64,000 bases of DNA from Symsagittifera roscoffensis (GCF_963678635.1 NC_087065.1:67423374-67487373); one strand, 5' to 3'. Positions 38,936 through 49,533 are shown, counted from the first letter of the stretch. The notes: a model not told the origin generated them from the sequence alone. Made by a program: numbers and translations.

Positions 38936-39763
38936 CAATATATGCGGTTTTTTATGAGTTGTTAACAATTAGAAGCACCGGAGGTGCGTTACAAGCTAGT
39001 TGAAATTTGTCTTCTTAAAGTGACGTAAATAGCACTCTCCATTACGAAGGTTAATTCAGTTTTCTCTAGTTGGGTTCATGTTATCAAAAAAGCGCCAATC
39101 ATAAATTGTTTTAGAAATTCAAAGAGTTTAAATGGCTTCTATTTTTTTCTTTGAAATTTTGAAAGTTTGCTTATTTTACTATAATTGTCGAATATGCTCA
39201 AATTATAGTTTTACGTCAGATCCTTTCATCAAACCACGCAGAAAAACTCTGTTTATTTGAAAAAAGAATTTGTTTATGAGACTATGGTCGGAACATTCTG
39301 TGCTATTTGCGCAATAATCGGCTATCCTTGATAGTTTTCGAGAATTGTTTTGTTTTCCCAGTTCCTCTTTTATCCGTTTTTAGAGCTGTTTTCTCGCATG
39401 TTTTTGCGGAGTGCAGCTTGGCCTCAGTTTCAAATATAGTGCTGGTTAAATATAGTTTTGGCTAAGGCTGCTGACAGGATACTATTGAATGGTAGAATGG
39501 TAAACTTTGAAGATTTAAGTTTGATGAAATTTGCAAGCAAAGCGAGCTCACCTTTTCGGCGAATCTAGAAAAAACTTGTTTTGTGAGAAATTATTATTTT
39601 TTTAATCTGTGCATAAAACTAACTAACGTATCAAACTAATTCTGGTAAAATAAAATAGTTCTTCTTTTGAAGCTTGTGGCCGGTGCGGAAAGGCAGCTAT
39701 GCATTTTTAATTATTATTTTAAAAGTTTTGTTTCGTGTTTTTTTTTGTGTTGCGAGAGTAGTC

Positions 39764-40170
39764 CTATAACGTGACAGTCGGGACTACTTGTCGTAACTTG
39801 CTACTGTTTTCCCATCTTTCAATGCTATCGACTGCCCGCTCTCTGCTCAACCCAAGTTTCCAGTTGACAGCATTGGGTCCGAACTCGTATTTATGCTTCT
39901 TGTTCACCCTTGTCATAACCTTCGTTTTATAACAGTGCCTTAGAGCGCGTAGAATGCTCTCGTACTTGATTCCAGTGGCTTGACTTCGAGCTCTGTTTCT
40001 ACTGGGTACTGTGTTTTTGTAGTCATTGTAGAACTTGGTGAGTTCTCTAGCGTTATGTATTTTGAACAGACCGGTGGTTCTGTCTTCCCAGCTGATCAAG
40101 TGTTTGTATTTGTTGGGATTCAGCAGAAGATGAAGTATCCATTCCCACAGTTTAGCCGAATTGAGATCTC
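39764..40170 (-). CDS. ETS-domain exon (last exon) of an antisense ETS transcription factor gene in BBS2 intron 2
   Basis: On the minus strand, acceptor TTTTAG precedes 40170 and the frame stops at 39764. The product starts with LWEWILHLLLNP, then ISWEDRTTGLFKI, the recognition-helix region IKYESILRALRHCY with both DNA-contact arginines, VNKKHKYEFGPNA and a short tail. This is an ETS DNA-binding domain. The 'SWEDR...G.F', 'V....YEFG.NA..W' pattern is nearest to the ELF/ESE (ELF3/EHF/ELF5) branch. Oddities are that the usual W-G-x-x-K turn is replaced by F-Y-N-D-Y-K, and a basic insertion of about 14 residues precedes the recognition helix. Start phase 1 fits the upstream exon end at 42115. 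Confidence 0.85.
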
Positions 40171-40579
40171 CTAAAACATCATCATCATTAACCACAGGCT
40201 CGAAATTTTGCAATCTATGGGATAGCCTTCAATAAAATTCGGCTGAAAATGTTTTTTTTTCTGGAGCAGTTAGTTTATTGACGATTCTCTGTAGTAGACA
40301 TCCCCCTAGAACTTAGATATGAATCTCTCCCTATAAAGAACTAATTCAACAGTTAATCATATGTGAAATTTATTAGAGATAGTTAACTAGATAATTAAAG
40401 AGATAGGGTGAATACTGAATAGATATAGAGATCCAAAAGTCTGCGGTTGAGAGTCAATTCTTTTCGAAAACTTTTCTGTAGTAGTCGCGATTTAGCTGTT
40501 ACGCCGAACCTGGTATGACATTTTTTTTAAATTTTCATGCCATTTTACATAATAAAAGAGAATATATATCAGCCAAAAG

Positions 40580-40855
40580 TTATGTATCAGAATATAAATC
40601 GGCAAAAGTATCAAACAAGTTAAAAGAGTATGTTATATAATAGTTATGTAACATTTAAGTAACAGTTACGAAAGTCACACTAATTTCGTCCAAATGACGA
40701 ATTTTTTTTTTTTTAAATTTGTTGATACTTTTGCTTATTTATATTCTGATACAAAAAAAATTACGCCATTTGGATGAAGTTAGTGTGACTTTCGTAACTG
40801 TTACATAATTGTTAAATAAATGTTACATAACTATTATATAACATACTCTTTTTTT
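40580..40855. repeat. Palindromic MITE-like element in the ETS gene intron
   Basis: An arm from about 40622 (AGAGTATGTTATATAATAGT, then AACAGTTACGAAAGTCACAC) is repeated inverted at about 40770-40852. An additional inverted pair with ATATAAATCGGCAAAAGTATC lies near 40588 and 40720-40750. No ORF. Confidence 0.75.
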
Positions 40856-40891
40856 TGGCTGGCTTACATGTTAGTTGGCTTAGAGTGCGGT

Positions 40892-41092
40892 CTGTATTCA
40901 GACAACCGTGTATTCATACTCTTCAGTAGGCATACAAATGTCATATTAACCAATCAGAATCGAGATGAGAAAGCAAATTTACGAAACAAATAATTATTAA
41001 TTATTCATTTCTTCCTTGTCTCGATTCTGATTGGTTAATACAGTATTTGTCTAATTACTGACGAGTCTGAATGCGCGGTTGTCTAAATACTG
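40892..41092. repeat. Second short palindromic MITE
   Basis: TTAACCAATCAGAATCGAGA at 40946-40965 is inverted without mismatch at 41019-41038. Imperfect inverted homology continues outward through CAGACAACC / GGTTGTCT to about 40892 and 41092. The element has about 200 bases with an AT-rich centre. Confidence 0.8.
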
Positions 41093-42114
41093 CTACGTAA
41101 TCAGCTGGCTTATATTTCGGCGGCTGTTTTACATACCACCACACAAACACTGTTCAAGTCTTATAATCTTTCTTTTATTCATTTGAGTCGCAATTATGTC
41201 GCAATGTTTGACAAGAGTTTGAAATTCAAACTAGATCAGCAATCTGCTCCTGCCATTTGTCTAAATTCTTCTGAGCATATCTATTATTCGAAATGAATTT
41301 GACCTTGACTCATAAGATATTGTTGATTGGAATAAGCCGCAGAAATAAGATGGAGACAGTTGTCGGACCAAGTTAACACCCTCCTCCCATGCCGTTTTTG
41401 ACCAGTTACCAATTTTTTTGCCCAATTCCAGCATTTTTTGGCAATTTCTCCCAATAAAAATTAGAATGCATTGGGGCTTCATTAGGTTTGGTCAGCCATA
41501 AAATGCGAAAAGGGGGTTGCGACCTCCGCTCTCTCCCTCCCCGGAACGCTATTGCAACGAACCTTCCTATCTGCTGTAATTCAAAGTTTTGTACTAATCC
41601 TCTATGTCAAGTTTGCATTAAACTTCTTGAATGGTCGTAAATATATTTTCATATACTAATTTTGCGGCTACCCTAGAAGCGTTTCTAAGAAGCGTAATCT
41701 CAGCTGTAAATATGTGCCTTTGAAGATGAGACGACAGAGTACACCTTAAGTTAAGCACCTAGATATTGAAGATACATATAATCCCAAATATATATCTGAA
41801 AGTTCTATTAGCTTAGCTTGTATTAATCTTTGCGTGAGAAACAAGGGTTTAGCAAATCGGAAATGATGTTCTTAAATGATAAGGAACGCTTGGGGACAGC
41901 AGAGTTAACTGTTTTATTCCGACTTCGCTACTTCAAGGAACTGGCTCCTAGGTGTATAATTTATACAGTTTTAGGTGCCCCAAATGCCAAAGAAGCATTT
42001 TTTCTGTCAAATGGGTTCATATTAATGTCTTCACATAGCTATTAGATTGCAAAAGAAAACTTTTTTCTCTTAGAACCTTGACCTAGATTTCTTTGTATCA
42101 AGAGTAATACTAAC
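41093..42114 (-). other. Rest of the ETS gene intron
   Basis: No supported gene or RNA. Mixed composition without clear repeats except short AT runs. Confidence 0.4.
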
Positions 42115-42699
42115 GAGATCTTTGAAAGGTCAAATTCGAATGTCTGTCGGAAGGAGAGTCCTGTTCCTGTGGACTGTTGATGTTGCTACTCCTATAGTAG
42201 AAGACGGGAGAATTTTGTTGCGGCGAGTCGGCTTCCACCGCGAAATCCGAGTCATCTGCGGCGTGCGAACTCATGTCGGTCTCGTATCCGGTGTCTTGAC
42301 TCGTGTTACTGTTGCACCTGTACGCCATCAAGGAGCCGAATGGTTTTGGTACTTCGCAGTTTTGATTACTTGGGTTCAAAGAAAGGTCGCCGATGCTATT
42401 GAAAAAATCAGGTGTTGGAGTCAAAAGATCACTCGCCCCACTGTCGCTGCTTTCGAAACTGCTGAACTTTTCGGCCGAGTTACCATTGCTCCTCGGTTGA
42501 ATTTGGTTTACGTTGTCGAAACCGAAGCTGTTTGGTCGTGGCAGAAATGTTACAGCGTCGTGATTACTTTTAGGCTGACTTTCGACGTTTTCAGAAAAGT
42601 CGAAGATTTTCATTGGGTTAGATGGTTTTCTTTCTGCAGTCAGCTGAATTTGTTCTTTTAGATGCAAAAGGTAGTTATTTTGAAGGTGATTTTTCGTAT
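42115..42699 (-). CDS. Large middle exon of the antisense ETS gene
   Basis: 195 codons on the minus strand, acceptor TTTTAG before 42699, donor GTTAGT after 42115, phases 1 and 1. The product is Ser/Asn/Pro-rich and acidic, with stretches such as ESSDSGASDLLTPTPDF and TSQDTGYETDMSSHAADD, typical of an intrinsically disordered activation region. The exon keeps the frame both into the 57-base upstream exon and into the ETS exon, which supports a real gene. It starts with a helix-like YLLHLKEQIQL segment. Confidence 0.65.
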
Positions 42700-42781
42700 C
42701 TAAAATCAAAATCAGGTTGACGAAATTGCAATTTTAATTCTAAGTGCTGTAAATAGTTTGTAATTATTTGTGGAAGCTTAC

Positions 42782-42838
42782 CCAGAAGCTCTTCTTGTGT
42801 TACATTGAAGCTTTCGAGCAAACTTGGGTACCAGTTTA
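42782..42838 (-). CDS. Short 57-base exon of the antisense ETS gene
   Basis: Acceptor TTTCAG before 42838, donor GTAAGC after 42782, phases 1 and 1. It encodes NWYPSLLESFNVTQEELL. This segment plus the next exon start recalls the C-terminal half of a Pointed (PNT/SAM) domain, common in ESE-type ETS factors, but is too short to be sure. If the 82-base intron is retained, a different helix (LPQIITNYLQHLELKL) and an early stop follow. Confidence 0.5.
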
Positions 42839-43926
42839 CTGAAACAAAAGCAAGCAAATAAAAACTCGAATGGGGGATGAGATGGTCATGTAGAAAATAC
42901 TTCTGCCCTTTGATTTTGATGAACGTTTGGTGTTTCAGAATCCTTAGATTTTAGCTGTTTGTGGTTGTGGCGTTTGTAAAAATATTTTAAAAAGGTGTCC
43001 ACGCTTTGTGGTCAAGCGGCGCATAGTCAGGAAATGATCAAATCTTAGTCTCTCTTCTTTCTCTATTCCTCGTGGGTTAATGGTATAAAGTTTAATTGTG
43101 GATTGTAATTGTGGCCTGAACTTGAGAATAATAGAAAAAAAACATGTCAGTTTAACTTACCGATTGATTTTGGGGCTTCACCCAAGGACATTTCGGAAAG
43201 TGCGCCGGCAATTTTTCTACAATTTTCTGAGCAAAGGCGTTCTTTTTTCTCGATTTGAAGTGAGCGAAGTTGAGTACAAAACGATTATTCACAGAATTTA
43301 TTTTTTTTCTCGTGTTTCGAGGGGATTCAAATCAACTTGCTGTTTTGTAGCTAGATTTTTTGAAAGAATGATTAGTTAGTTTGAGTGGTTTACAATATTA
43401 GTTTTGTATTCGGCTGAAAGAATGGGTTTGTTTAGTTGTAGCAAGTCGATGAGAATCGGTCTAATCTGTATTGTAATATTGCTTTATCAGCAGCTTGAGC
43501 ATTCTTAACTATCTGAAGGTCTGTCGACAGTCTGTGTCATTACAAACTGCAAACTTCGTGCAAACGACTCCGCGAGCTCCAAGAAACGACTAGACTGCAC
43601 TTGCGACAGCGACTTGCAAAATATCAAATATGTTCAACCGGAGTTATCATTTTACAAACTCGCTGGTCTTAGTTGTCATTAAATTTGATAGATGCTGTTT
43701 TTCGTGGTCTGCAGTTCTGCTCGTATATTTGATGCTACTCGTAAGTTATTAAGTAAAATTAGTAGTTTGATTCGTTCCGTTCGTTTTCGTTTGCCGTGCA
43801 TTAATAACTCGTCAGGCCGAAGTGTTGATCATTATAAATCATTTGTCATCTTTTCAAAAGAATTTGTGGTAGTTATTGTTCATTACTCAATCTGCTTACG
43901 TCAAAGTAAATATTAGTTTTAGTTAC
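42839..43926 (-). other. Presumed ETS gene intron 1
   Basis: Nothing with gene-like features on either strand. A tRNA-like or SINE-like block (GTGGTCAAGCGGCGCATAG) lies at about 43010-43085. If a full PNT domain exists, a further exon should lie here, but I did not find one. Confidence 0.35.
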
Positions 43927-44119
43927 ATTCTTGAAAAATTATTTGCAGATTTGTGCGTTTTTCATTATGAAAACAACGTTTTATGGCTCTTTTTTTACGC
44001 TGTCGTAGAGGTGGTTTGCAACCAGATTGACGATGCGTGAATACAAATTCTATTAGATAATTGGTGCTCGGATCTGTATCATTGAGAAGTGCTGAATCAT
44101 AATTTAGAGTTGAAGGCAT
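43927..44119 (-). CDS. Possible first exon of the antisense ETS gene
   Basis: ATG at 44119-44117, 64 codons plus one base, donor GTAACT after 43927, phase 1, compatible with the exon at 42838. The product is basic toward its end (LRQRKKRAIKR, a possible nuclear localisation signal). Joined with the other three exons it gives a single 413-codon frame. There is no independent evidence for this exon. Confidence 0.35.
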
Positions 44120-44468
44120 CCGATACTATGAATGATTCATTCAAAGCAATCATTCATTTTGGGCTTGGTTACCGCGAGACAAAGCTGTTTACTAGGAATA
44201 TAGAGGGCTTCTCAAGTTAATTGAGTACATTTAGAGTGCAAAATCAAACATATAAGTATGAATATCTAAGTCAACTTCAAATATGAAGAGCGAATTAGAA
44301 ACTGATTGCCCCTGAGTCATACTTGCTCACTTTTCTGGCGCCAAAACCTGGATCAGTCTGATCACCATCGCAGTACTGTAGCTGGAAAACTTGCTGAATA
44401 CAACAAATGACAGTTTCCACTCCAAGTGAATGCTTAGGAGATAACGAAACAAAGCAATTGAAGCCCCG

Positions 44469-44662
44469 GCTCTTTTTCCTTTTCGCCCCACCTGCAAATA
44501 TTTACTAGTAAAAGTACTGTTCACATTGTCCGATTGTTATGAAAATTGACATGCGGACTAATTAGGCTATGACAAACACATTTGGTTTGTAACCAACCTT
44601 GTAAAACCACTCGTTACACCATAAAATTGTCGCCCATGTGATGTGGGGGAAAGGAAAAAGCC
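44469..44662. mobile_element. MITE (GGCTCTTTT family)
   Basis: Starts GGCTCTTTTTCC and ends with the inverted GGAAAAAGCC. It is flanked by GAAGCCCC (44461-44468) and GAAGCTCC (44663-44670), an 8-base duplication with one change. The inner sequence CACATTGTCCGATTGTTATG is shared with copies at 49195, 49634 and 56060. Confidence 0.8.
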
Positions 44663-44670
44663 GAAGCTCC

Positions 44671-45852
44671 GTGTCCCATCTAGCAACAAAAATGGCTCTT
44701 CTTTTTCATTTCTCCTCCATGTGATTTTCTTTTTTAAACTTGATATGTTTTTTTTTCGTTAGTCGTTTTTTTGGTGTCCTTGAGTTCTGCACTTTTCCAG
44801 CTATCTGTTGGCTATATTTCTAATGTAATGAAACTTCGTTGGTGACAAGTTGCATATGTGATCAAGTTAACTGTGTTGAGCACATTAGTTTTTCATACCT
44901 TACTTTAAAATATCATACATTACCTTTTATATTGTGAAACAATTTTACAAATGGAAAGTTTGCTTTTTTGAGTGTTGAAGATCCCAAAAAATTAGTCAGA
45001 CCCAAATTATAGACTTACAGAAATGTTTTGGGTTTTCATTTAGAAAGTTGTGAATGACGGGTTTCAGCCTGAAATTGATTGCGATAATTGTGTTCTCTCG
45101 GTGGTATTAAAAGAGCCGAAGTAAAAAGCCGCTACTATATAAACCAGTTGAAACTGCGGAGAAATAGTATAATTACCCTTTCGATAAGCAAAGGTGTTGC
45201 AACCGATGCTAGACTATTTTATCAATTGGCATACTGAATTTCATTAAACTCGAATTTAATTGCCAGGTACTATTTATGATTACCGGAAATACTGACATGC
45301 TCAATTTTATAAAAATTCAGTTTTAATGACCATTTTTCATTGCGCTTGCGTTTTTTTTTTTCATTTTTTGCTGAAAATATTTACTGGGCTGAAATGTTTT
45401 TGGTTTAATGTATACCGGCTTAGTTGCTTACTCAAGTACTGTCGGCTTAGTTGCCCTTCGATATTTTTCTGAATGCTTTCTTAACGCTGTCAATTGCTTT
45501 TCTTGGAATTTTTCTCATACTGAACATTTTTTGATGCAAATATATGAAATTTTGGTAGATGTAGTTTTTTTCGATATATACTTTTCAAAGACATTTTGAT
45601 TATTTTTGTATTATTTTCGTTCACTTAGCTGAGATGATACTTTTGCGTTGTATCGCAAAAAGTGCGAAGTTCTGCTTTATGCTTCACCTTTCTGTTATTT
45701 ATGTAATTGTTGTGTGACATACGCAATCGTGGACTTTCCAGTGCCAATGACGTAACTTACAGCTTGATTGTATGCTATGCTCGTTTTCATTTTGATTGAA
45801 TTTTGGCTGGTTACCCTCGTTTTATTAATCATGTTTGGTCTGTTCTGTTCAG
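44671..45852 (+). other. BBS2 intron 2, last part
   Basis: AT-rich, with the dispersed CGGCTTAGTTGC motif twice at 45412-45460 and a 'TTGTATCGCAAAAAGTGCGAAG' block at 45638, part of a dispersed repeat tail. No gene. Confidence 0.4.
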
Positions 45853-45978
45853 ACGTCGGAGGGAGTGGACGGTTGTTGTGTGGGGAGAGTGGGCAGATAT
45901 CCGGATGTGCTGGCCATCATTGGGGCTCAGTGCACGCTTCTCGGTCTGAATAAGACGGACGAGGAACAGTTCTGGACT
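45853..45978 (+). CDS. BBS2: BBS2 exon 3
   Basis: 42 codons, acceptor AG at 45851-45852, donor GTGAGT at 45979, phase 0 on both sides. Vertebrate exon 3 also has 42 codons. The product contains YPDVLAIIGAQCTLLGLNK and ends EEQFWT, matching the BBS2 block [20 protein letters not shown]...LFWT that precedes the VTGDNV block of exon 4. Intron 2 is 10,365 bases. I found no exon 4 between here and 64000, so intron 3 exceeds 18 kb, or the gene is incomplete or rearranged here. Confidence 0.9.
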
Positions 45979-46471
45979 GTGAGTAGCAAATTTTGATCAA
46001 ACCATGGCTTTTTTTCTTGTTATCCACACCCTCGTAAAATTAAACTTGAAAAGGTGTCTAAAAGTTAGTCATGAAATTTGCCTGTAAGACATTTACATGT
46101 AAGAAATTCTGTATAATTCTGTCGCAAAAGTATCATAATTCTGTTCACGCCGACAAGTTTAGAACATCAGAGATTATACTAGATAGACTTTTCTTCAGAT
46201 GAGTTTCAGAAAAACTCAAAGCGGAATCTGAAAAAGATTTAGGCTCTTTTCCAGTTCCCTTTTTGAGTTTTTACGAAACTTTTTTCCGAAAGAATATTCG
46301 AAATGACTTTTGATGTTTAAACTGCAAAAAATGTGTCAGCGTGAACAAGTGAATGGTTTTTACAGAATTTCTTAGGTGCAAATTGCAGTATGAAAAACTT
46401 TTAAACAACTTGATGTTGTAATATAATAAGTGATGGGAAACTAGAAGAGTCCTAACGAATTCTTTACAGAC
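45979..46471 (+). other. Start of BBS2 intron 3
   Basis: AT-rich. It contains a diverged copy of the GGCTCTTTT-type repeat body (GGTGTCTAAAAGTTAGTCAT... at about 46050 and GGCTCTTTTCCAGTTCCC at 46242). No gene. Confidence 0.4.
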
Positions 46472-46480
46472 CCTACTCCC

Positions 46481-46917
46481 GGTAACTTCCCAAATGGCAT
46501 AATTCCCAAATGGCATAAAAATGGAAACTTTTCCCAAATGGCATAAATTTCAAGTTTTCATTGTAATTTAAACGTTTTCTATCAATTTCTATTTCTATCA
46601 TTTTGTCAGGAACGAAAGCATGTGAACAAGATTTGGAATTAATTGCTTCCAAACAAATTTAAGCAACAGATTTGTCGAAAAAAATTGACCACATGAAGCT
46701 TATTAATAATCGGAAGCTTATGCTTCTTGCTTTTGATAAAGTTTTTAACGATAAAATGTCAATCAACATTTGAATTGACAATTTGACTAATTTTCTCACA
46801 TTGTTCACGAAAAAATTGTTCTCGATTTTTCCAAAGCAACTGTTGCATGAAATTTATGCCATTTGGGAATTTTTTCATTTTTATGCCATTTGGGAATTAT
46901 GCCATTTGAGACGTAAT
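46481..46917. mobile_element. MITE with CCAAATGGCATAA inverted ends
   Basis: The left end has three copies of CCCAAATGGCATAA and the right end has the inverted TTATGCCATTTGGGAA. Terminal inverted homology covers about 45 bases. The element is flanked by the 9-base direct repeat CCTACTCCC at 46472-46480 and 46918-46926. It has no ORF. A target duplication of about 9 bases is typical of Mutator-like elements. Confidence 0.8.
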
Positions 46918-47130
46918 CCTACTCCCACCCCGGACAGAAATGGACTTTTTGCGAACAAAAACGTTAATTCTATAGGGTTTCGGAAACCAAATTTGTCAAA
47001 TAGTTCTTAAGCATGTAGTTCTTAAGCAGGGGCACAACAGCGGTTCGCCGTGATGAGCTGTACAGCTCGTATGTTGGTCCTATCCCTCGTGGATAAAATG
47101 ATCTTAAATCTTAAATATCAGATAATTTGC

Positions 47131-47338
47131 GATCCCCCCTCCCCAACCTCACAAAAGCATCAATTTTATGGTACAACGAGGGGTTTTACAAGGTTAAGAG
47201 TATGATGACCGAAAAGTTTCTTCAATTATTCTGCATGCCACTTTTTGTAGCAGTCGGAAAGTAAGAGCAACAAAGTTACTTGCAGGTGAGGGGGGGGGGA
47301 GTAAAATTCGCTAGTGGAGAGGGTGAGGAAAAAGAGCC
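47131..47338. mobile_element. Diverged MITE of the GGCTCTTTT family
   Basis: Shares the inner order CCTCACAAAAGCATCAATTT, ACAAGGTTAAG, CTGCATGCC and TTGCAGGTGAGG with the better copies, and ends GAGGAAAAAGAGCC at 47338. The left inverted end is eroded. Confidence 0.55.
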
Positions 47339-47957
47339 GATCATTACCATGCATGTCAAATTTCCAAAAAATCGGCCTTTGTGAACATAAATTTTCTAAA
47401 CTTAATATCACAGGTGGGTTGGTTGGAAACGGTGAAAGGGCGTAAGCCATTAAAGAAAAAGCGTAAACGGCGAAAGAGCGTACGAAAGGTGGTGGGAAAA
47501 GATCGGAAAGAGCAGATAAGAAGGCTCAAAAGTCAATAATAGTCTTTTTCTTTCACTATATCATAACCTTCAATTCTGCTCTATTCAGAATACCCTTCAG
47601 GCATCTCATCTTTTTAATTTTCACGTTTTGTTCTCATCTTGTTCAAATCTTGTTCACGCTTTCAAATTTTCCGCGTATTCAGATTTTATTTTAGTCACTC
47701 AGCATAGAGTCGATTAATGGACTTAATTGGCTGCAGCATTTCATTTGAAGTTTCCAAGTTTTTTGATTTCTCACCAAAGGAAAAATAATACTTCTATTTT
47801 TCGAAAGTCATTTAAAAGTTGAGCTTAAGAAAATAGACATTAGGCTGAAAGAAATCAAAAGTCAAAGCACATGTGCTTTTATGCCTTCTTGAGTTCTCGT
47901 GCATTTAGCTTCTGAATTAAATAAACTTCGTGCTCGCACAATTCTCACCTGACTGGG
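47339..47957 (+). other. Upstream region of the gene at 47958
   Basis: No gene. A stretch at 47440-47530 is rich in AAAG/GCG codon-like repeats but has stops. An AAATAAAC about 35-40 bases before the ATG could be a TATA-like element. Confidence 0.35.
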
Positions 47958-48548
47958 ATGGTATTGGGTACTATCGCAGCCATTTCAGTAGTTGCAGGGT
48001 CGGGGGTTGCAACTTATCGCTATTTTGATGGACCGAAAAGACGTAAAATCGAACAGACACTGCAAGCCGCAGCTGGTGCAAAAGCTGCAGAGTTTCGCAG
48101 AAAGCTTCTGTCTTCGACTTCTCAGGAGCAGCTACAATCTTCTTCTGGAGTTTCCGGTTGCAACGGGCAAGATGCATCTCTGATAACTGATTCGAGAGGT
48201 AGACAAGACGACAAGTTATTGGATGTTTTCAATACGAGTTCTCCAAGCGCACAAAGTCGCTGCCCGGAGCGGGTTTATACGTACAGAAACATGTTCGATA
48301 ATAACGGATCTGGAAGTAATTTGTTCTCCATAACCGATTCGGATGATGATGAAAAATTGATTGATTTAAACGAGGAGCCGAGTGATGCAAATGCTAACTC
48401 AAGATTGAGTGGTGTTGGAAATAGAGGCGATTTTGTGGAAGTTAACTTGAGAGACCAGAAAGAGACGCCAAAACCGAGCTTCAAAGCAAACCCCCCACAC
48501 GACAAACGACAAGACTATATTGAAGGCATCAACAGTGCTAAATGCTGA
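47958..48548 (+). CDS. Single-exon gene: small membrane-anchored protein with DGPKRRK motif
   Basis: ATG 47958 to TGA, 196 aa, no intron. Residues ~2-20 (VLGTIAAISVVAGSGVATY) form one hydrophobic segment, followed at once by RYFDGPKRRK. This is a basic stop-transfer or membrane-anchor border with the rest presumably cytosolic. The remainder is polar and low in complexity (Ala-rich, then Ser/Gln-rich, then an acidic DSDDDEKLIDLNEE stretch, then Lys/Pro-rich), ending in AKC. The second gene at 57228 has the same layout. I do not recognise the family. It lies on the BBS2 strand, downstream of exon 3. Confidence 0.55.
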   Translation: MVLGTIAAISVVAGSGVATYRYFDGPKRRKIEQTLQAAAGAKAAEFRRKLLSSTSQEQLQSSSGVSGCNGQDASLITDSRGRQDDKLLDVFNTSSPSAQSRCPERVYTYRNMFDNNGSGSNLFSITDSDDDEKLIDLNEEPSDANANSRLSGVGNRGDFVEVNLRDQKETPKPSFKANPPHDKRQDYIEGINSAKC

Positions 48549-48724
48549 TTCAAGACTTGACTGACTTGAATTTTTTTGAAACAACATTTTGTTCACCATA
48601 TAGAACTTGTTCAAATTTTACATTTTATCGACGACTTATCGGAATTTTGAATAATTCCAGTTTTTACTTGTTTCAAGTCATAAATGAACTCGAATACGCC
48701 GTTGTGTATGTGTTAAGAATATAG

Positions 48725-48890
48725 GGCTCTTTTCTAGTTTTCCACCCCCTCCTAAAATTACATTATAGAGTTGTCTAAAAGTTGTTCATACTGTAATTGG
48801 TAAGAAATTTTGCATTACTTCGTTCAGACTGTAATGTGTTATTTCCAGAAATCCAATAAGATCCATTTTAAAGGGAAACTTAAAAGAGCC
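48725..48890. mobile_element. MITE (GGCTCTTTT family, short type)
   Basis: Starts GGCTCTTTTCTAG and ends AAACTTAAAAGAGCC. Flanks are GAATATAG and GAAAATTG, a decayed 8-base duplication. The inner part resembles the element at 49107. Confidence 0.65.
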
Positions 48891-49106
48891 GAAAATTGCT
48901 TTGTTGGAAATTTATGCTATAGCCTAAAAGCAGAAATGATAATTTTTTCTTTATGGCTCAAATAAACAGAAGCTGCAGAAAAAAATCCCTGATATCAAGA
49001 ACTTTCGCTCCACAGCCTATTAATGGCTTTCTTCCCAATGGCAAAAACTTTAGTATAACTGTACTTAATGATTTACCAAGTTGTACACAAGTGGACAAAA
49101 TTAAAC

Positions 49107-49533
49107 GGCTCTTTTCCAGTTTCCCACCCCTCGGAAAATTACAAAATGAAGCTGTTTAAAAATTGTTCGCGCGGTATTTTGCATGTAAGAAATGGGCACT
49201 TTTTCCTTTTCCCCCCTTCTCACACAAGCATAGATTTTATGGTCTAACGAGTTATTTTACAAGGTTGATTATGAAGACCAAATATGTTTGTCATGGCTTA
49301 ATTTATCAGCATGGCAATTTTCGTGACAATCGGACAATGTGAACAGTAATTTTTTCAATGAAAAATTGCAGGTGGGGGAAAAGGAAAAAGAGCCAAGAAA
49401 TGTTGTAAAAGTTTGTTCACTTGTTCACACTGACACGTTTTAGTGCAGTTTATATTGAGAAAAAAAAACATTTTAAATTGATTTCCATAAATTGAATTTC
49501 AGAAAAAATTAAAGGGGGGACTGAAAAAGAGCC
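49107..49533. mobile_element. MITE (GGCTCTTTT family) carrying a nested MITE
   Basis: Starts GGCTCTTTTCCAG and ends GACTGAAAAAGAGCC. It is flanked by perfect 8-base duplications AATTAAAC at 49099-49106 and 49534-49541. A second MITE (49195-49394) is inserted in its middle. Confidence 0.85.
49195..49394. mobile_element. Nested MITE inside 49107-49533
   Basis: Starts GGCACTTTTTCC and ends GGAAAAAGAGCC. Perfect 8-base duplications AAGAAATG flank it at 49187-49194 and 49395-49402. The inner sequence matches copies at 44469, 49634 and 56060. Confidence 0.88.

Larger units (their letters stand above)
35488..39763 (+). other. BBS2 intron 2, first part: repeats only
   Basis: AT-rich with long T runs. 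Between about 35990 and 37180 a unit with 'CGGCTTAGTTGCCGCTCG' or variants recurs (for example 36050 and 36565) together with 'CTCAACTGGCGTC' blocks (36530, 37400). The same motif is found at 45412-45460 and 60640, so it is a dispersed repeat. No supported gene was found here on either strand. Confidence 0.5.

Noticed and set aside
40580-41100. CRISPR array or other prokaryotic repeat system
   Set aside because: The repeats are long inverted arms of MITEs, not short spaced direct repeats, and the context is an animal genome.
44327-44524. Minus-strand frame of 65 codons
   Set aside because: It overlaps the MITE at 44469-44662 and its flank; similar peptides would arise from each MITE copy.
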